From the NCBI RefSeq assembly GCF_000787715.1, contig NZ_BBPI01000034.1, positions 62,001 to 126,000 on the forward strand: DNA of 64,000 nt. Direction: 5' to 3'. Within the stretch, counting starts at the first letter, position 1. Each line of letters starts with the position of its first letter. The DNA is from Sphingomonas parapaucimobilis NBRC 15100 (lineage in GTDB: Bacteria; Pseudomonadota; Alphaproteobacteria; Sphingomonadales; Sphingomonadaceae). The position numbers and the translations under genes were made by a program. Shown here piece by piece: positions 62,352-64,000 of the stretch. The notes below the pieces were generated by a model, which worked only from the letters and a program-made list of their open reading frames with translations, had not been told where the DNA came from and searched no databases.

Positions 62352-62506
62352 CGTGCTTGTTCCCCCAAATATTCAGTTTTTGCCGTGTGGAGCATCGCGA
62401 TCAGCCCGAGGCTGACCAGCAAGTCCAGATCGGTGGCAGTCAGGTCGACACCACGGCCGTTCATCGACGCGCGCGAAACGCGTCGGTCGAGTTCGACAAT
62501 GTGCAT
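62171..62506 (-). CDS. Small element protein overlapping the integrase start
   Basis: A 111-residue frame starting MHIVELDRRVSRASMNGRGV. Its ATG shares one base with the stop of the upstream Cys-rich gene, and AGGAGAAGG precedes it, so initiation is well supported. The first 50 residues (LTATDLDLLVSLGLIAMLHT) look protein-like. The last 60 overlap the integrase coding region by 181 bases in another frame and look like shadow sequence. Function unknown. Confidence 0.5.
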   Translation of the reverse strand: MHIVELDRRVSRASMNGRGVDLTATDLDLLVSLGLIAMLHTAKTEYLGEQARCRHARHHSIAEANTGSTSSAGKTERSVRAAGTSSGTIPTRDAKQARQRVHRKTKLQSAR

Positions 62507-62763
62507 CAGATCCTTCTCCTGGGGTTGGGGGTGACACCGGCGGCGCGCTCCAGGCGTCGCCATAATCGGTTGAAGCGGGCTTGGCTGATCGCCGGTTCGG
62601 GCGAGCAGCAGGCCAACCGGCGCAAGCGTGCCCAAGCAGGCCGCGTCGCGGGTGCGATCAGCTTGCGATGGGGGATGCAGATCCAGTTCGTGTAGCAACC
62701 CGTAATCGTTCTGCGGCAATTCGGAACGCGGCACTTCAAGCGGTCGGTCACGCACGACGTCAT
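62506..62763 (-). CDS. Cys-rich small element protein
   Basis: An 85-residue protein with CRVPNCRRTITGCYTNWICI and a further Cys pair (LACCSPEP). The spacing suggests a zinc-binding fold. The ATG overlaps the stop of the upstream gene (ATGA) and its own stop overlaps the next start. It seems to be a conserved prophage-type protein in sphingomonads, but no function is known to me. Confidence 0.7.
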   Translation of the reverse strand: MTSCVTDRLKCRVPNCRRTITGCYTNWICIPHRKLIAPATRPAWARLRRLACCSPEPAISQARFNRLWRRLERAAGVTPNPRRRI

Positions 62764-63038
62764 GCGCGGGCCTCCTCCATGTGGCGACGATGGGCGCGCA
62801 TCAGGTCGCCAATCTCGTTGACGCTGTAGTCCTCGGGCGCGGGCTGGGACCGGAAACCCATCGGGAGGTGCTTCGGCGCGGCCTGGGCGCGGCCGGGGAT
62901 GTCGAAGCGATCAAGGTCGATCCCCGCCGCCTCGGCAATGGCCATGCCACGCGCGATCGCGGTGTTACGCTCCGGAATAAACGTGGTCGAGCGCGCCAGC
63001 GCAAAGCATCGCTTGGCGCGGCGAAAGGCGTCAGCCAC
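62760..63038 (-). CDS. Small element protein, unknown function
   Basis: A 92-residue basic protein. The GTG start at 63038 is chosen because AAGGA lies eight bases before it; longer in-frame readings are arginine/proline-rich shadow. It begins with a helical FRRAKRCFALARS stretch and ends YSVNEIGDLMRAHRRHMEEA. It overlaps neighbours on both sides by a few bases, as in phage early operons. Confidence 0.65.
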   Translation of the reverse strand: MADAFRRAKRCFALARSTTFIPERNTAIARGMAIAEAAGIDLDRFDIPGRAQAAPKHLPMGFRSQPAPEDYSVNEIGDLMRAHRRHMEEARA

Positions 63039-63321
63039 GGCTAGGTTCCTTGTTTGTCTGGTTGGCGGCGGCGCGGGCGGCGAGGATGCGCTCCTCAGCG
63101 GCAAGCTGTCGCAGCAGCTTTCCCGCATCATTTGCGGCCGCGATCTGAAGGTCGGGGGCGGGCAGCTTGGACTTCCAAGCTGCGATCAGATCGCTGTAAC
63201 CGCCGTTGCTTGGCAACGGCAGATCCACGATCAGCGAGGCCATTTTTAGGCCACTAGCCATATTGGCGCACATCCCCGCCAGATGATCGAGGACATCGGC
63301 CTTCGTGATCAGCACGGGCAT
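63031..63321 (-). CDS. Small element protein, unknown function
   Basis: A 96-residue protein starting MPVLITKADVLDHLAGMCAN, helical, with LRQLAAEERILAARAAANQT near the end. The ATG at 63321 has AAGG eight bases upstream. A GTG at 63351 overlapping the previous stop is an alternative and would add ten residues. Confidence 0.65.
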   Translation of the reverse strand: MPVLITKADVLDHLAGMCANMASGLKMASLIVDLPLPSNGGYSDLIAAWKSKLPAPDLQIAAANDAGKLLRQLAAEERILAARAAANQTNKEPSRG

Positions 63322-63347
63322 GGTTTCGACCTTGCGTTCGATGTCCC

Positions 63348-63554
63348 TCACAGGCCCAGCTCCGGAATGACGCCGGGGCCGCTGATCCACCAGTCGACCA
63401 GCTCGGCGAGGATCAGGCCGACGATCAGACCCGCGATCGTGATCATGGCCATGGTGTTCAGCGAAAGCTGGTTGTCGGCCGAGCTGGTGGTCGGGCGGCA
63501 GTCGGAACAGCGGCAGGACATCTCGTGCAGCGACGAGGGCGCGATCGTTTTCAT
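63348..63554 (-). CDS. Small membrane protein with N-terminal Cys motif
   Basis: A 68-residue protein. MSCRCSDCRPTT near the N-terminus carries three Cys. A single hydrophobic helix (MAMITIAGLIVGLILAELVD) follows, and the protein ends near ISGPGVIPELGL. GGGAG lies ahead of the ATG, which overlaps the upstream stop (ATGA). Function unknown. Confidence 0.65.
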   Translation of the reverse strand: MKTIAPSSLHEMSCRCSDCRPTTSSADNQLSLNTMAMITIAGLIVGLILAELVDWWISGPGVIPELGL

Positions 63555-63763
63555 CGGCGAGGCTCCCGAGCCAGGTTGACGACAAAGGCGCGGACCGTCT
63601 CGGCCGAGACGATCTGCAGGAAGAGGGTCAGGATGAGCGACGCGATGGCCGCGCGCATGAAACCCTTGAGCAGCAGGCCCATCGCCAAGCCGTTGACGAC
63701 CAGTGAGGCGGTGTGGACGAAGCGAAGCGTCATGGTGACGCGGTGACGCAGCTCGGCGCTCAT
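63551..63763 (-). CDS. Small membrane protein, unknown function
   Basis: A 70-residue protein starting MSAELRHRVTMTLRFVHTAS. It has two hydrophobic segments (SLVVNGLAMGLLL and ASLILTLFLQIVSA) and a basic tail. Its ATG overlaps the preceding stop and its stop overlaps the next start, so it is coupled on both sides. Confidence 0.65.
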   Translation of the reverse strand: MSAELRHRVTMTLRFVHTASLVVNGLAMGLLLKGFMRAAIASLILTLFLQIVSAETVRAFVVNLAREPRR

Positions 63764-64000
63764 GCTGCGGCTCCGGCGCACATGGGTGGCGCGGTCCAGA
63801 TGCACGGGGCCAAGACGCCCAAGGCGGCGCATTCCGCGCGGTCGGTCTTGCCGCAAAGGAGGCAGATCGGCGTGGTTGCCGCCTCGATGCCGCAGCGATG
63901 CCGCTCCAGCTCGTAGATGAGCGCGATATCGAAAGGATAGACACGGCTCAGGACGGCCAGCGTGCTGAGGTCCATCGGCACGATATCGGCCTCGATCCGC
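63760..64000 (-). CDS. Cys-containing small element protein (5' end may lie outside window)
   Basis: The frame is open to the right edge. Visible starts are a GTG at 63981 and an ATG at 63975 (MDLSTLAVLSRVYPFDIALI). CLLCGKTDRAEC and two later Cys suggest a metal-binding knuckle. Its stop overlaps the next start (ATGA). Function unknown. Confidence 0.55.
   Translation of the reverse strand, partial: RIEADIVPMDLSTLAVLSRVYPFDIALIYELERHRCGIEAATTPICLLCGKTDRAECAALGVLAPCIWTAPPMCAGAAA

Overview
This is high-GC DNA with sphingomonad features (Sphingomonadaceae, most likely Sphingomonas or a close relative). The evidence is protein content: several TonB-dependent receptors, the receptor / tryptophan-halogenase-like / SapC association, a CpdR cell-cycle regulator, and the intergenic palindromes common in this family. 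The species cannot be read from the window. Most of it is ordinary chromosome with densely packed, often ATGA-overlapping genes. Two stretches stand apart: a lower-GC hipBA module (about 57.0-59.0 kb) and the left end of an integrated element beside a tRNA-Val gene (from about 61.0 kb to the right edge).

Layout. 1-5.5 kb: a PAS sensor kinase cut by the left edge, acetyl-CoA synthetase, an exported cyclophilin and tRNA-Ser(GGA). 5.5-20.8 kb: a glycan-use locus with a LacI-type regulator and a perfect 16-bp palindromic operator, a GH31 hydrolase, a GPH sugar symporter, a large exported glycosidase-like protein with carbohydrate-binding modules, a GH95 alpha-L-fucosidase-like enzyme, a carbohydrate-type TonB receptor, a tryptophan-halogenase-like flavoprotein and SapC. 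Fucosylated xyloglucan or a similar hemicellulose is a reasonable but unproven substrate. 20.8-32.1 kb: a VIT/DUF2135 exported protein, a ClC antiporter, a 0.8-kb spacer with a possible hydrophobic micro-peptide gene and two hairpins, a LytTR regulator, an exported hydrolase, an NTF2-like protein, an RNase H-like/flavoprotein pair and an HD-GYP protein.

32.2-40.6 kb: an iron island bounded by two TonB siderophore receptors, each with a Fur-box-like site upstream, enclosing PiuC, a PepSY membrane protein, DUF2271, DUF4198 and ApbE. DUF2271 carries an SGAT motif of the kind ApbE loads with FMN, which suggests a periplasmic flavin electron path for iron. 40.7-53 kb: an EEP-family phosphatase/nuclease-like protein, a sialate O-acetylesterase-like protein, the branched-chain 2-oxoacid dehydrogenase genes (E1 alpha, E1 beta, E2), a tiny bactofilin-like protein, RarD, an SDR, a crotonase lacking the usual glutamates, DUF1289 and a DEAD-box helicase. 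Palindromic repeats punctuate this part; one lies in frame inside the E2 linker.

53.3-60.9 kb: a conserved exported protein, a GlcD-type FAD oxidase, a second SapC with cytochrome b561, hipBA behind three palindromic operators, a probable small RNA with C-rich loops ending in a strong terminator, an N-formylglutamate amidohydrolase and CpdR. 60.9-64 kb: tRNA-Val(GAC), then a convergent tyrosine integrase and a chain of overlapping small genes running off the right edge, as expected for one end of a prophage or other integrative element.
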